Shown here in pieces: positions 40,651 to 49,837 of a stretch of 64,000 bases of DNA. A program made the position numbers and the translations under genes. The notes under the pieces are model-generated. The model saw only the letters and a list, made by a program, of their open reading frames with translations. It did not search any database and was not told where the DNA came from. Source of the DNA: Paratractidigestivibacter sp963630635 (GTDB taxonomy: Bacteria > Actinomycetota > Coriobacteriia > Coriobacteriales > Atopobiaceae). The DNA lies in contig CAVGOA010000003.1 of assembly GCA_963630635.1 (NCBI GenBank), positions 1 to 64,000 on the forward strand. The letters run 5' to 3'. The first letter of the stretch is position 1. Each line of letters opens with the position of its first letter.

Positions 40651-41916
40651 GTGGAGCCGGGCCGCTACATAGCCATCGACCTCAAGACGTTCTACGCCTC
40701 GGTCGAGTGCGCCGACCGGGGGCTCGATCCGTTTACCACCAATCTCATTGTGGCGGACCCTTCGCGCGGAGAAGGAACCATCTGCCTGGCCATCACGCCC
40801 GCCATGAAGGCCTTAGGGATCCGCAACCGCTGTCGCGTGCACGAGATTCCTAAGGGCATCAAGTACCTTGAGGTCCGGCCGCGCATGAGGCGCTATATGG
40901 AGGTCTCGGCACAGATCGTGGCCATCTACCTCAAGCGTTTCTCGGCACAAGACGTCTATGTGTACTCGGTTGACGAGTGTTTGATAGATGCCGGACCCTA
41001 CCTCAAGCTCTACGGCAAGACGGCACGTCAGCTGGCGCAAGAGCTAATGGACGACGTCTGGCAACAAAAGCGCATCAAGGCCACGGCGGGTGTGGGCACC
41101 AATTTGTTTCTCGCCAAGGTAGGCATGGATATCCTGGCCAAGCACTCGCCCGATTGCATCGCCGAGCTTGACCAAGAGGAGTTCTTTCGCCGCATCTGGC
41201 ACCATCGCCCCATCACCGACGTCTGGGGCATTGGCCCCGGCACGGCCCGCTCGCTTGAGCGCATGGGCGCGCTGGACCTGGTGGGCGTGACCCGCCTTGA
41301 CCCGCAGCGGCTGCGCAACAAGTTTGGCGTCAACGCCGAGAGGCTCATCGACCATGCCTACGGGCGCGACCCGCTGACCATGGCTGACCTCAAGTCGTAC
41401 ACGCCCAAGTCGCACTCGCTAAGCCAAGGTCAGGTCCTTATGCGAGACTACCGCCCGCACGAGGCCCTGGTCGTCCTTAAAGAGATGATCGAGGCGATCT
41501 GCCTATCGCTTGTCGAGAATGGCCATGCGTGCTCGGGCATGTCGCTCTACTGCCGCTACTCGTGGGACGACCTGGCGAGGCCGGGCGGCTTCTCGGCTTC
41601 GCAGAAGCTGGCGATGCCCACAGACTCCAGGGCAACGCTGCAAGAGGCGATTCTGCGCCTATGGGAGCAAAACATCGAGAATGAGCGGCTGGTACGCGGG
41701 CTCAACATCGGACTGTTTGGATTGACGCGGGCCGAATGCACGCAGCTGTCGCTCTTCGACGACGTTGAGGCCAAGGAAGCCGAGCGAAAGCTCTCGCAAG
41801 CCGAGGTCAACATCAAAAGCAAGTACGGCGCCGCCGCTATCATGCGCGGCTGCAGCCTTATGCCGTGCGCCACAGGGCAGGCGCGCGCCAACCAGGTAGG
41901 AGGACACCACTCATGA
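40651..41916 (+). CDS. Y-family DNA polymerase (UmuC/DinB type)
   Basis: The 421-aa product begins near YIAIDLKTFYASVEC, the metal site of Y-family polymerases, with the second acidic pair in YVYSVDECLID near residue 103. The HhH part reads VWGIGPGTARSLE. It copies past DNA lesions. GTG 40651 is preferred to the ATG 18 codons earlier because GGAAGGAG stands 8 nt before it and the domain starts right after. A LexA box lies upstream. It heads a three-gene operon with 4-nt overlaps. Confidence 0.9.
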   Translation: MEPGRYIAIDLKTFYASVECADRGLDPFTTNLIVADPSRGEGTICLAITPAMKALGIRNRCRVHEIPKGIKYLEVRPRMRRYMEVSAQIVAIYLKRFSAQDVYVYSVDECLIDAGPYLKLYGKTARQLAQELMDDVWQQKRIKATAGVGTNLFLAKVGMDILAKHSPDCIAELDQEEFFRRIWHHRPITDVWGIGPGTARSLERMGALDLVGVTRLDPQRLRNKFGVNAERLIDHAYGRDPLTMADLKSYTPKSHSLSQGQVLMRDYRPHEALVVLKEMIEAICLSLVENGHACSGMSLYCRYSWDDLARPGGFSASQKLAMPTDSRATLQEAILRLWEQNIENERLVRGLNIGLFGLTRAECTQLSLFDDVEAKEAERKLSQAEVNIKSKYGAAAIMRGCSLMPCATGQARANQVGGHHS

Positions 41917-42233
41917 GAGGAACCATCGCAAACCGAGCGGCTCAGTGGGCGCCGTTCGCCGCGCTCGACGGCTACCAGGAGCTTGTCGACAAAGCAGTTG
42001 AGACGCCAGAGCCCCGTCGGGTCTTTACCGAGGAAGAAGCCGAGCGGCTCTCGGCCGAGCTTGCGGTGCTCGAGCGCGGCGACAAGGTATTGATAGAGCG
42101 CTACGACGCCGGGCGCTACGTGACAGAGCCGGGCGTGGTGCGCGAGGTCGACGCCGTGTCGCGCTGCTTGAGGCTCGAGGGACGCCAGATTGCCTTTGGC
42201 AACCTCTGGCACGTTGAGCTGGACCTGCAGTGA
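41913..42233 (+). CDS. YolD-like protein
   Basis: The 106-aa product starts MRGTIANRAAQWAPFAALDGY, the YolD pattern of small proteins encoded next to Y-family polymerases in Gram-positives. Residues 60-106 form a beta-rich part. Its ATG overlaps the polymerase stop (ATGA), and TAGGAGG precedes it. It probably helps or tempers the polymerase after DNA damage. Confidence 0.8.
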   Translation: MRGTIANRAAQWAPFAALDGYQELVDKAVETPEPRRVFTEEEAERLSAELAVLERGDKVLIERYDAGRYVTEPGVVREVDAVSRCLRLEGRQIAFGNLWHVELDLQ

Positions 42234-42523
42234 GCCCGGCGACCCTGGCCGGTACAAACGGCATTCCCCTAACAGATCAACGCACCTACCTGCGCGTTAT
42301 TGCCGAGACAGACGAAGAGGGCTACATGCGGCCCACGCAAATCGTGTGGCCGGACGGTCGACGCTTCGACGTGGCGTCGACCACACTGGTGCGCACCCTG
42401 GGCCGCTGGGAGCGCGGCACCTTGACCTTAGCCTACGAGCTTACCTTCAAGAGAAAGAACGGTCAGGAGGCCAGAAGAAACGTCTGGTGGGAACGCGGGA
42501 GGTGGTTCTGCAAGCGCGGGTAA
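42230..42523 (+). CDS. Small Trp-rich protein of the SOS operon
   Basis: The 97-aa product starts at GTG 42230, overlapping the YolD stop (GTGA). It is beta-rich with a tryptophan-rich end (RRNVWWERGRWF). Its shape recalls DUF6504 proteins found beside Y-family polymerases in other actinobacteria, but this is from memory. Operon position implies a role in lesion bypass. Confidence 0.6.
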   Translation: MSPATLAGTNGIPLTDQRTYLRVIAETDEEGYMRPTQIVWPDGRRFDVASTTLVRTLGRWERGTLTLAYELTFKRKNGQEARRNVWWERGRWFCKRG

Positions 42524-42534
42524 TCCGCCGCGGC

Positions 42535-42966
42535 CTACCCCGTGGCACTCAGCTTGGCGATGTAGCCTTGCAGCACCTCGGCGTTGCTGGCGTTGTCGAC
42601 AATGACAAGAACAGTATCGTTGCCCGCAACCGAGCCCAAAGTATGCGCCAAGCTCGCGTCGTCGATGGCAGCGGCCACGCCCGACGCCGTCCCGGGCTGG
42701 CTGCGCACGACCACGAGGTTCTCGGCGCGGGCAACGCCCACCACAAACTCAGAGAGCATGCGCTGCAGGTGCAGGTCCTCGGCCAAAACATAGATACCCT
42801 CGGGGAGCTTGCGCAGGCCCATATCGGCGATGTCGCGCGAGACCGTGGCCTGCGTACAGTTGAAGCCCATCTCTTTAAGCTCAAGCACAAGGTCGCGCTG
42901 GGTCTTGATCGACTTGGCGCGCACGCAGTCGCGTATGGCCTCTTGCCTGGTGTTTCTACGCTTCAT
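42535..42966 (-). CDS. argR: Arginine repressor
   Basis: The 143-aa product has the ArgR winged helix (MGFNCTQATVSRDIADMGL) and the C-terminal hexamer/arginine-binding domain (GSVAGNDTVLVIVDN). It represses arginine biosynthesis when arginine is bound. GGGGAGAG precedes ATG 42964-42966. No arg genes lie next to it here, which is unusual; it converges on the SOS operon with an 11-bp gap. Confidence 0.92.
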   Translation of the reverse strand: MKRRNTRQEAIRDCVRAKSIKTQRDLVLELKEMGFNCTQATVSRDIADMGLRKLPEGIYVLAEDLHLQRMLSEFVVGVARAENLVVVRSQPGTASGVAAAIDDASLAHTLGSVAGNDTVLVIVDNASNAEVLQGYIAKLSATG

Positions 42967-43047
42967 AGGTCTCTCCCCTCTCGCGTCACGTTGCTTCGAG
43001 CACAAAGCCGGCGCCCGTTTTGGGCCGCACCTCTATGCGCATCTCGC

Positions 43048-43053
43048 ATTATA
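43048..43053 (-). promoter_or_regulatory. -10 element of argR
   Basis: A perfect TATAAT reads on the minus strand about 80 nt before the argR start. The -35 is weak. No clear ARG box was seen. Confidence 0.4.
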
Positions 43054-43188
43054 CAGTGAGAAGCCCATAATATGCAGTTTTGCCGTGATGTCACGTTCAC
43101 GGAATAGTGGCGTTTGAGCACAAGGGGCAGGAGGTTTGTGCCGTATCATTTGAGCATCTGAATGTATCGACTCCATACGGAGGCTGAC

Positions 43189-44322
43189 ATGCCCTACAAG
43201 ACGCCAGACGCAAACTCCCGCCACCGCTCCGTGGTCGAGGGCGGGTCTCCCAACAGCCGCAACATGGGTGGCCGCCAGCGCATCTCGACCAACCGCGGCG
43301 CCTATCACGGCCCCCAGGGCCTGCAGCAGCGCTCTGTTGGCCGCGCGCGCGGCCGCGGCGGGCGCAAGGTCATGAACTCCCTGGGCAGCTCGGGCCAGGG
43401 CTACCCCCTGCGCTCGCGCAGCATCAACTTCCAGGGCAGGCGCGGCGGCTTTAGCCCCAACCGCCAGGTCATCATCTTGGGCGCCGTTGCCGTCCTTCTC
43501 ATCATCATCTTGGTCGTGGGCATCTCGAGCTGCGTTCGTGGCTGCTCGAGCGACCAGGCGTCCACCAACGGCGCCGAGGTCAACTCGGTTGACTCCCGCG
43601 TGGCCGCAGGCGTCTCGGAAGACCTCACCAACCAGCTCTCGACCGCCCTTAACCGTGGCGAGAAGATCCAGCAGATCGCGGCCAACGCCAACAAGTACAG
43701 CGACACCCAGCTTGTCGAGCTGGCCCTTTCCCAAGACGCCGCCGTCGACTTTGTGGCCTCTTATCCCGACGCCTCGCACGAGGCCTCTTCTTACACCGAC
43801 ACCGTGACCAAGGGCAAGGTGCCCGAGCTCTACTGCTGGGATTCCCGTTGGGGTGCCGTCGACTACGCCGGCCACGCGCTGGCCGTCAGCGGCTCTGGCC
43901 CCACCTCGCTGGCCATGGCGTACATGAGCCTTGCCGGCAACGCCGAGCAAACCCCCGCCACAATCGCGACCTTGGTCCAAAACGCCAACCTGGACAGCGG
44001 CGACTCTGGCATGGACGCCTCTTTTGTCGAGAAGAACCTCGCCGACCTGGGGCTTTCTGCCAAGTCCTACACCACCTCGGCCGATAACATCAATGTGGCC
44101 GTCGACGCCAACAGCTATGCCTTGATCGAGGTCATGGCCAACACCTTGACCGACAAGGCCCACTGGGTCCTGGCTGTCTCCGAGAACCAGGACGGCACCG
44201 TCTATATCCAGGACCCCACCTCGCCCGAGGCAAGCTCACACGCCTGGTCCACCAGCACCCTGGCCTCCAGCGCCACACACGTCTTTGCCATCACCGCGGC
44301 TTCTGCCGAGTCCGCCTCTTAG
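43189..44322 (+). CDS. Membrane-anchored C39-like peptidase fold, catalytic Cys replaced by Ser
   Basis: The 377-aa product has an Arg/Gly-rich cytoplasmic start (1-95), a membrane helix (about 97-120) and an outer papain-like domain of the peptidase C39_2 type: LYCWDSRWGAVDYAG, then the helix start SGSGPTSLAMAY, and KAHWVLAVSENQDG for the His. In active members the helix starts with GCGPT; here TCT codes Ser. It is probably a non-peptidase binder of peptides or wall. ATG 43189 has CGGAGG upstream. Two terminators follow. Confidence 0.78.
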   Translation: MPYKTPDANSRHRSVVEGGSPNSRNMGGRQRISTNRGAYHGPQGLQQRSVGRARGRGGRKVMNSLGSSGQGYPLRSRSINFQGRRGGFSPNRQVIILGAVAVLLIIILVVGISSCVRGCSSDQASTNGAEVNSVDSRVAAGVSEDLTNQLSTALNRGEKIQQIAANANKYSDTQLVELALSQDAAVDFVASYPDASHEASSYTDTVTKGKVPELYCWDSRWGAVDYAGHALAVSGSGPTSLAMAYMSLAGNAEQTPATIATLVQNANLDSGDSGMDASFVEKNLADLGLSAKSYTTSADNINVAVDANSYALIEVMANTLTDKAHWVLAVSENQDGTVYIQDPTSPEASSHAWSTSTLASSATHVFAITAASAESAS

Positions 44323-44350
44323 CGCCACACAACAAGCACCGCGCCTCTCG

Positions 44351-44382
44351 CCGCCGGGACCCCAGGGTCTCGGCGGTTTTTC
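44351..44382 (+). terminator. Intrinsic terminator of the C39-like gene
   Basis: CCGCCGGGACC pairs with GGGTCTCGGCGG (one mismatch), followed by TTTTT. Confidence 0.88.
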
Positions 44383-44414
44383 TCTGCACCCGGCCCCAGC
44401 CTGCGCGCAGCGGC

Positions 44415-44449
44415 AAAAAAGGGCCACCGGGACAACCGGCGGCCCTTTT
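44415..44449. terminator. Bidirectional terminator between convergent genes
   Basis: GGGCCACCGG pairs with CCGGCGGCCC. An A6 run lies on the left (U-tract for the minus-strand phosphoglucomutase) and TTTT on the right for the plus strand. Confidence 0.88.
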
Positions 44450-44500
44450 CAGTTAAAACAAGTTAGCAAGCGCGGAGACCCGCGCAGCCAACCCAGCTCC

Positions 44501-46225
44501 TTAGGACAAGATCTCCTTGCTGGCGGCCTCGAGCTTGTCGCGCACGGCCTCGGACTCCTCGCGGGTGGCGCCCACAGAGAAGAGATAGGCCTTGACCTTG
44601 GGCTCGGTGCCGGAGGGACGGAAGATGACCTTGTTGTTGCCCTCAAGACGGTACTCAATGACGTTTGCGGGCGGCAGGACCTGTGCGGCCTCCTTCTGCA
44701 GGCCAGAGACGCGCGGCATCTCGGGGCCGGTAGCATAGTCGGTCATGCCTTCGACCTTGTAGCCGGCAATCTCGGTCAGAGGCTCCTTGCGCAGCCCCTC
44801 CATGATCTGGGCCATCTTCTCGGCGCCGGAAGCACCGGGGAAGGAAGCGTTGACGGTGCCGTTGAGGTAGTAGCCGTACTTCTTGTACAGGGCGTCCATG
44901 GCCTCGTAGAGGTCCATGCCCTTAGAGGCGTAGTAAGAGGCCATCTCGACGCACAGCATCGTGGCAACAATGGCGTCCTTGTCGCGGGCGTGGGTGCCCA
45001 CCAGGTAGCCGTAGGACTCCTCGAAGCCCATGAGGAAGCGCTCCTCCTCGCCCTCGGCCTTAAGCTGGTCGATCTGGTCGCCAATGTACTTGAAGCCGGT
45101 CAGGACGCGGCGCATCTCGAAGCCCTTGTCCTTAGCAATGGCGTCGGGCATGGAAGAAGAGACGATCGTGGAGACAGCAACCTTAGAGGCCACGTCCTCG
45201 CCGTTCTCGGCGGCCATGTTGGCCAGCCAATCCATGAGAAGGACGCCCATCTCGTTGCCAGACAACAGCACGTAGTCGCCGTCGTGAGGGATGGCGGTGC
45301 CCATGCGGTCGGCGTCGGGGTCGGTGGCCACGACCAGGTTGGGCTTGACCTCCTCGGCGAGCTTAAGCGCCAGGTCAAGGGCAGCGCGGAACTCGGGGTT
45401 GGGATAGTTGCACGTGGGGAAGTTGCCGTCGGGCTCGGCCTGCTCGGGCACGACAGAGACGTCGGTCACGCCGATCTCTTTGAGGATGCGGGTCACGCAC
45501 TCCATGCCGGTGCCGTTAAGCGGCGTGTAGACCACCGAGTAGCCGTCGGAAGCCTTAAAGCCGGGGACCGAGACCTTCTTGATGTTGTCGATGAAGGAGT
45601 CCAGGACCTCCTCGGGCGTCCACTCGACCAGGCCCTTCTCAAGCGCCTCCTCGAAGTCCATGGCGCCGGCGTAAGCCTCGAAGGGGTCGACCTTGGCGAT
45701 GTTGGCAGAGATCTCGGCCGCGGCCTCATCGGTGATCTGGCCGCCGTTGTCGTTGTAGACCTTGTAGCCGTTGTAGGCCGCCGGGTTGTGCGAGGCGGTC
45801 AGCACGATGCCGGCAGAAGTGCCCAGGTGACGCACGGCAAAGGACAGCGTGGGGACGGGCTCGATGCGCGGGTACAGGTAGACGTGGACGCCGTTGGCGG
45901 CAAGGATGCCGGCGGCGACCTTCTGGAAGTCCTCGCCCTTCAAGCGCGAGTCGCGGGCAAGCGCCAGCGTGGGCTTCTCGTAGTGGGCGCACAGGTAGTC
46001 GGCCACGCCCTGGGTGGCCTGGGCCACGACATAGACGTTCATGCGGTTGGTGCCAACGCCCAGGGTGCCGCGAAGGCCGGCGGTGCCAAAGGCAAGGCTG
46101 CGGTAGAAGGCGTCGTAGAGCTTGTCGCCGTCCTCGGCAACAAGGTCGTTAAGCTCGGCGGCAAGGTCGGCCTCGGCGACCTTCTCCTGCCAGGTCTTGA
46201 CGGTAGACTCGATGGACTGGTCCAT
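44501..46225 (-). CDS. Phosphoglucomutase / phosphomannomutase
   Basis: The 574-aa alpha-D-phosphohexomutase has the phosphoserine loop TASHNPAAYNG near residue 145, the metal loop DPDADRMGT near 310 and the sugar loop GFEESYGY near 405. Length and GTAGLRG start match the PgcA group. It interconverts glucose 1- and 6-phosphate (or mannose or ribose phosphates). ATG 46223-46225 follows AAGTGGGGG. Confidence 0.93.
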   Translation of the reverse strand: MDQSIESTVKTWQEKVAEADLAAELNDLVAEDGDKLYDAFYRSLAFGTAGLRGTLGVGTNRMNVYVVAQATQGVADYLCAHYEKPTLALARDSRLKGEDFQKVAAGILAANGVHVYLYPRIEPVPTLSFAVRHLGTSAGIVLTASHNPAAYNGYKVYNDNGGQITDEAAAEISANIAKVDPFEAYAGAMDFEEALEKGLVEWTPEEVLDSFIDNIKKVSVPGFKASDGYSVVYTPLNGTGMECVTRILKEIGVTDVSVVPEQAEPDGNFPTCNYPNPEFRAALDLALKLAEEVKPNLVVATDPDADRMGTAIPHDGDYVLLSGNEMGVLLMDWLANMAAENGEDVASKVAVSTIVSSSMPDAIAKDKGFEMRRVLTGFKYIGDQIDQLKAEGEEERFLMGFEESYGYLVGTHARDKDAIVATMLCVEMASYYASKGMDLYEAMDALYKKYGYYLNGTVNASFPGASGAEKMAQIMEGLRKEPLTEIAGYKVEGMTDYATGPEMPRVSGLQKEAAQVLPPANVIEYRLEGNNKVIFRPSGTEPKVKAYLFSVGATREESEAVRDKLEAASKEILS

Positions 46226-46392
46226 GGTTCCCCCACTTCCTAAAGGCCCGCGCGCCTTAGCGCAGACCGATTTACTCACGTGGGCTACATTCTAGTAGCC
46301 TTGGGCGCAAGTTAGCCCAAGGAAACGACGAGCGGCAGTATCTGTCGAAAAACGTTTATGCGCAACTGCGAAAACCCCGCGAAAACAAGGAA

Positions 46393-46423
46393 GGCAGGCG
46401 GCAAACGGTCGATGTCGCCTGCC
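46393..46423 (-). terminator. Hairpin after the amidohydrolase gene
   Basis: GGCAGGCG and CGCCTGCC form a stem about 70 nt past the amidohydrolase stop; on the minus strand TTCCTTGTTTTC follows. A second hairpin CCTTGGGC/GCCCAAGG near 46300-46322 belongs to the phosphoglucomutase leader. Confidence 0.5.
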
Positions 46424-46493
46424 GCCCGCCCTCAGATAAGGCCGGTGATATGTTACCGAGAAGAACGGCGAGAAGCCCCGTCCCCGCCGCGCC

Positions 46494-47441
46494 TCACGCG
46501 TCGTAGCGCTTGACCAACCCCAAGACGTTGTCGTGGCAAACCGCCCGGGCGCACTCGGGCGACAGGCGGTCCAGCAGCTTGTAGTACTTCTCGACGCAGG
46601 CCGGGTAGCCGTCCCAGTGGCCCACGATGTCGGTGCCCAGAAGAAAACGGTCGGGCCAGCGCTCAAGAAGCTCGACCCAGTCGTCCAACGTGGTGTCGGC
46701 ACGAATCCCCTCGGGGCACTCCTCAAGGAAGTAGTAGTCGTAGACCACCCATGAGATGTCGATCCACAGGTTGGGGTTTTGGGCCAACAGCCGCTCAGCG
46801 ATGGCGGGAAGCCCCGGCACCATCACGTAGCGCGAGATGCCAATGTGGGCCCAGATGATCTTGCAGTCGCGGTTGTGGGCCAGCGCACGCTCAAGTTCGT
46901 GCAGGTGCAGGACCTCGCGCATGTGCGGCTTGGTGATGTTGTGGTGCACCAAGACCGGCAGGCCCTTCTCGGCAGCATAGTCGTAGATGGCGAGAAACGC
47001 GGGATGGTCCACATGCGGCGCCGGGCCAAAGGTCAAGGACGTGAGGTCATCGTGCCTGCCCATAAGCTCTCCGATGCCGCGGATAGTGTTGGGATAGAGC
47101 TCCATCAAGCGGTCGATCTGGTCGACGGCAAAGCGGTCGTTGGGGTTAAAACCGCAAACAAAGGGCAAGACGCGGTCGCGCACCTCCTTGGGCTGGCGCG
47201 ACAGGTCCTCAAGCAGCAAGAAATCGGTACCCGAGTAGTAGTAGCAAGGCGAGGGGTCGCTTAGGTAGTAGGTGGGCTCTTCTCGCACGCCCTCGCTCCA
47301 CTGCTTGGACATGGCGGTGCCAAAAAGCACGCACTGGCTCACCCCCGCCTTGTCCATAGCTTGCATAAGCGCAGGAAAACCGTCTGTTTTTTGGCGGAAA
47401 TCGGTGTAGTGAAGATGGCTGTCAACAATGTCGTAGGTCAC
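46494..47441 (-). CDS. Amidohydrolase-family TIM-barrel hydrolase
   Basis: The 315-aa product begins TYDIVDSHLHY with the HxH metal motif, then GIGELMGRH, LVHHNITKP, IIWAHIG and LLGTDIVGHWDG, the order of metal ligands in the amidohydrolase-2 family (PF04909). Substrates of this group are small carboxylated rings or lactones; the one here is unknown. GTG 47439-47441 follows GGAG by 7 nt. It lies 20 nt after rlmL and may be cotranscribed. Confidence 0.8.
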   Translation of the reverse strand: MTYDIVDSHLHYTDFRQKTDGFPALMQAMDKAGVSQCVLFGTAMSKQWSEGVREEPTYYLSDPSPCYYYSGTDFLLLEDLSRQPKEVRDRVLPFVCGFNPNDRFAVDQIDRLMELYPNTIRGIGELMGRHDDLTSLTFGPAPHVDHPAFLAIYDYAAEKGLPVLVHHNITKPHMREVLHLHELERALAHNRDCKIIWAHIGISRYVMVPGLPAIAERLLAQNPNLWIDISWVVYDYYFLEECPEGIRADTTLDDWVELLERWPDRFLLGTDIVGHWDGYPACVEKYYKLLDRLSPECARAVCHDNVLGLVKRYDA

Positions 47442-47461
47442 GGGGTTCTCCAAATCGGGTT

Positions 47462-49741
47462 TTATCCGCGACGCACAATATAGCAGTGGTGAATCTTCGC
47501 GTTGCGCGAGAAATCCTCGGGGATGGTTTCTTTTGTTATGTCCTCTAGAACAACGCCGGCTCGGCTGAGCGCCTCGGTGTCGGGCTTGAAGCCGCGCAGG
47601 TTGCACGAGAAGATCGCGCTACCGTTGCGCGTGAGCAGGCGCGAGACATCGATGATCAGCTCGGCGTGGTCGCGCTGGACGTCCCAGCTGGACTTGCTCA
47701 TGCGCGACGAGTTAGAGAACGTGGGCACGTCGCAGAAGATCAGGTCCCAGCGGTTGGCGCTGTGGCGCTGCTCGCTAACCCAAGACAAGACGTCTGCCTG
47801 CACAAACTCGTGGTTGGGGCCGGTAAAGCCATTGCGGGCCATGTTGCGGCGCGCCCACTCGAGGCTTGGGTTGGAGAGGTCCACCGTGGTGGTGTACTTG
47901 GCGCCGCCGTCTGCCGCGTAGCAGGTGGCGGTACCCGTGTAGGCAAACAGGTTGAGGAAGCGGCGCGATCCAAAGGTGTCCTTCATCATCTCGCGGACCT
48001 GCGCGCGCGTGTCACGGTGGTCCAGGAAGATGCCGCAGTCAAGGCGGGCCGAGAAGTTCACCTCGAAGGTGAGGCCGCCCTCATCCACCAGGTGGGCGCC
48101 GCGGGGAAGGTCGGTGAGGCTTGGCTTGTGGCGGTTGCGCATGTCGGCGCGTTGGCCGCGAACGGCCTGGTAGGTGGTCTGCGGAGCGGCGGCACTGCCC
48201 TCGTCTGCGTACTGCGAGCCGCCGCGGGCGCGGGTGCGCACGCGCAGGTTCACGCAGGACGGGGCCACGTCCAACACGCGCGGGGCCACAGTAAGCACGT
48301 CCATCAGGCGGCGGTGCGCAAGGTCTTGGTCCACGCCCTTGGGAGGCGCGTACTCGCTGATCTGCAGCCAACGACCGGGGGTCTTCGAACCCTCGTAAAG
48401 CTCGATCGAGACGGCGTAATCGGGCAGGTCGGCATCGTAGACGCGGTAGCAGGTGACGTCGTTTTTGCGGGCCCACTTGGCGCGCAGCTTTGCCACCTTG
48501 GCCAGGCGCGCGGCAAACTGATCGGTCTGCGGAACCAAGACCGCGATCTTCTCGCCCTTGACCGTAACGGTCGCGGTGGGCAGAAGTCCCTGGTCTCCGG
48601 GCTCAAAGAGGGCCAGGCGACCCTGGTCGCGGCCGAGAAAGACCTCGGCCTGGTCCACGGGCTCTTTGCCTAAGGCGCCCTCGAGCGGCGTCTGCTTGGA
48701 AAGGGTGGCCAGCTCAAAGGGGGCAAAGGCCGACAGATCGGCCAGGCACTGGGCCTCGGCGGCCAGGGACTCGTCATCCAACCACGAGAGATCCGCGCAG
48801 ACCAAGGGGTCGCTCGTCTCGCCGGCTGCCTTTGCGGCGGCGGCAAAGTCGCAGGTCTCGACCTCGACAGAAAGGCCCGCGCCGCGAAGGGACTGGCTCC
48901 AGGCGGCTGCGGCATCTGCGCGGGAGTCTGCGGCGATCAAGCGCAGCGAGCGGCCCGATGCGGCCTCGGCGCGGTCGTCTGCCTCGGCGAGAAGGTCGTC
49001 CCAGGCCTGGGCGTCGTGTCCGGCCCAGCCGGCAAAGCCCCAGTACGAACGAAGCAGGCCCGGCGCGCGGTCAAGGCAGATGTTGGCGGCCTCGACAAGG
49101 ACGCTGCCCTGCCCCGCCCAAAGCGAGACCAGGCACGGGGCCTCGGCGCCCTCTTTGATGCCGTCCTTCACGCGGGCCGCCCAGCCGCCGCCGGCGAGAA
49201 GAGCTGCGGCGTAGTCGGGGCGAAGCTGAGCCACCTTGGCGGCACGCGCGTCGTAGCCTCGGCGGAAGAGCGGCGTGCCCGCCAGGTCGATGGCCACGGT
49301 GGCACGGGTGCGCGACAGGCGCACGGCGATGACCACATTGGGGTGCTTGGTGTCGACCTCGGGGCGGGCGCCGGTGCGCTCCATGAACTGGTCACAGATG
49401 GCGTCCTTGGCGCGCAGGGCCACAAACTGAGAGTTTCTCAGCTGGTCGTTGGTACCATGCGCGTCGATCGCAAAGGTCTTGCCAGCCGCGATGTGCTGCG
49501 ACCAGTCGATGCCAATGACGCCCTGGTAGAGGGCATCGGCGTCGGCGGCGTCAATACGCTCGACCACAGCCAGGACCCTGGAGGCCAAGCGGCTCCACAA
49601 ACACACGCGGTAGGCATCTTTCAAGGTGCCCAAAAAGGCCACCTGGCCGCGCAGGGGGCGCGTCTTTCTCACGTGCAGCTGCTCAAGCTCGTCTGCCAAG
49701 AGCCCCTCGAAACCGCGGGGGCACGTTGCTATGAATTCCAT
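47462..49741 (-). CDS. rlmL: RlmKL-like 23S rRNA methyltransferase with degenerate first domain
   Basis: The 759-aa protein has a THUMP part (about 40-160), a first methyltransferase domain, and a C-terminal RlmK-type domain with LNLFAYTGTATCYA and FCDVPTFSNSSRM. RlmKL makes m2G2445 and m7G2069 in 23S rRNA. The first domain lacks its key motifs: the SAM loop reads SLWAGQGS in place of the DPMCGSGT type, and the NPPY motif is replaced by CADLSW. So the m2G activity may be lost while the m7G half remains. ATG 49739-49741 follows AAAGG. Confidence 0.85.
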   Translation of the reverse strand: MEFIATCPRGFEGLLADELEQLHVRKTRPLRGQVAFLGTLKDAYRVCLWSRLASRVLAVVERIDAADADALYQGVIGIDWSQHIAAGKTFAIDAHGTNDQLRNSQFVALRAKDAICDQFMERTGARPEVDTKHPNVVIAVRLSRTRATVAIDLAGTPLFRRGYDARAAKVAQLRPDYAAALLAGGGWAARVKDGIKEGAEAPCLVSLWAGQGSVLVEAANICLDRAPGLLRSYWGFAGWAGHDAQAWDDLLAEADDRAEAASGRSLRLIAADSRADAAAAWSQSLRGAGLSVEVETCDFAAAAKAAGETSDPLVCADLSWLDDESLAAEAQCLADLSAFAPFELATLSKQTPLEGALGKEPVDQAEVFLGRDQGRLALFEPGDQGLLPTATVTVKGEKIAVLVPQTDQFAARLAKVAKLRAKWARKNDVTCYRVYDADLPDYAVSIELYEGSKTPGRWLQISEYAPPKGVDQDLAHRRLMDVLTVAPRVLDVAPSCVNLRVRTRARGGSQYADEGSAAAPQTTYQAVRGQRADMRNRHKPSLTDLPRGAHLVDEGGLTFEVNFSARLDCGIFLDHRDTRAQVREMMKDTFGSRRFLNLFAYTGTATCYAADGGAKYTTTVDLSNPSLEWARRNMARNGFTGPNHEFVQADVLSWVSEQRHSANRWDLIFCDVPTFSNSSRMSKSSWDVQRDHAELIIDVSRLLTRNGSAIFSCNLRGFKPDTEALSRAGVVLEDITKETIPEDFSRNAKIHHCYIVRRG

Positions 49742-49837
49742 CGGGACACCTTTCGCCCGTCGTCGCAGGCGCGCACGGCGCCCGCGTGTCCGTTATTCTT
49801 CGCGGCCCGGGGCGGGTGCCCCAGGGCCGCGATGCTC

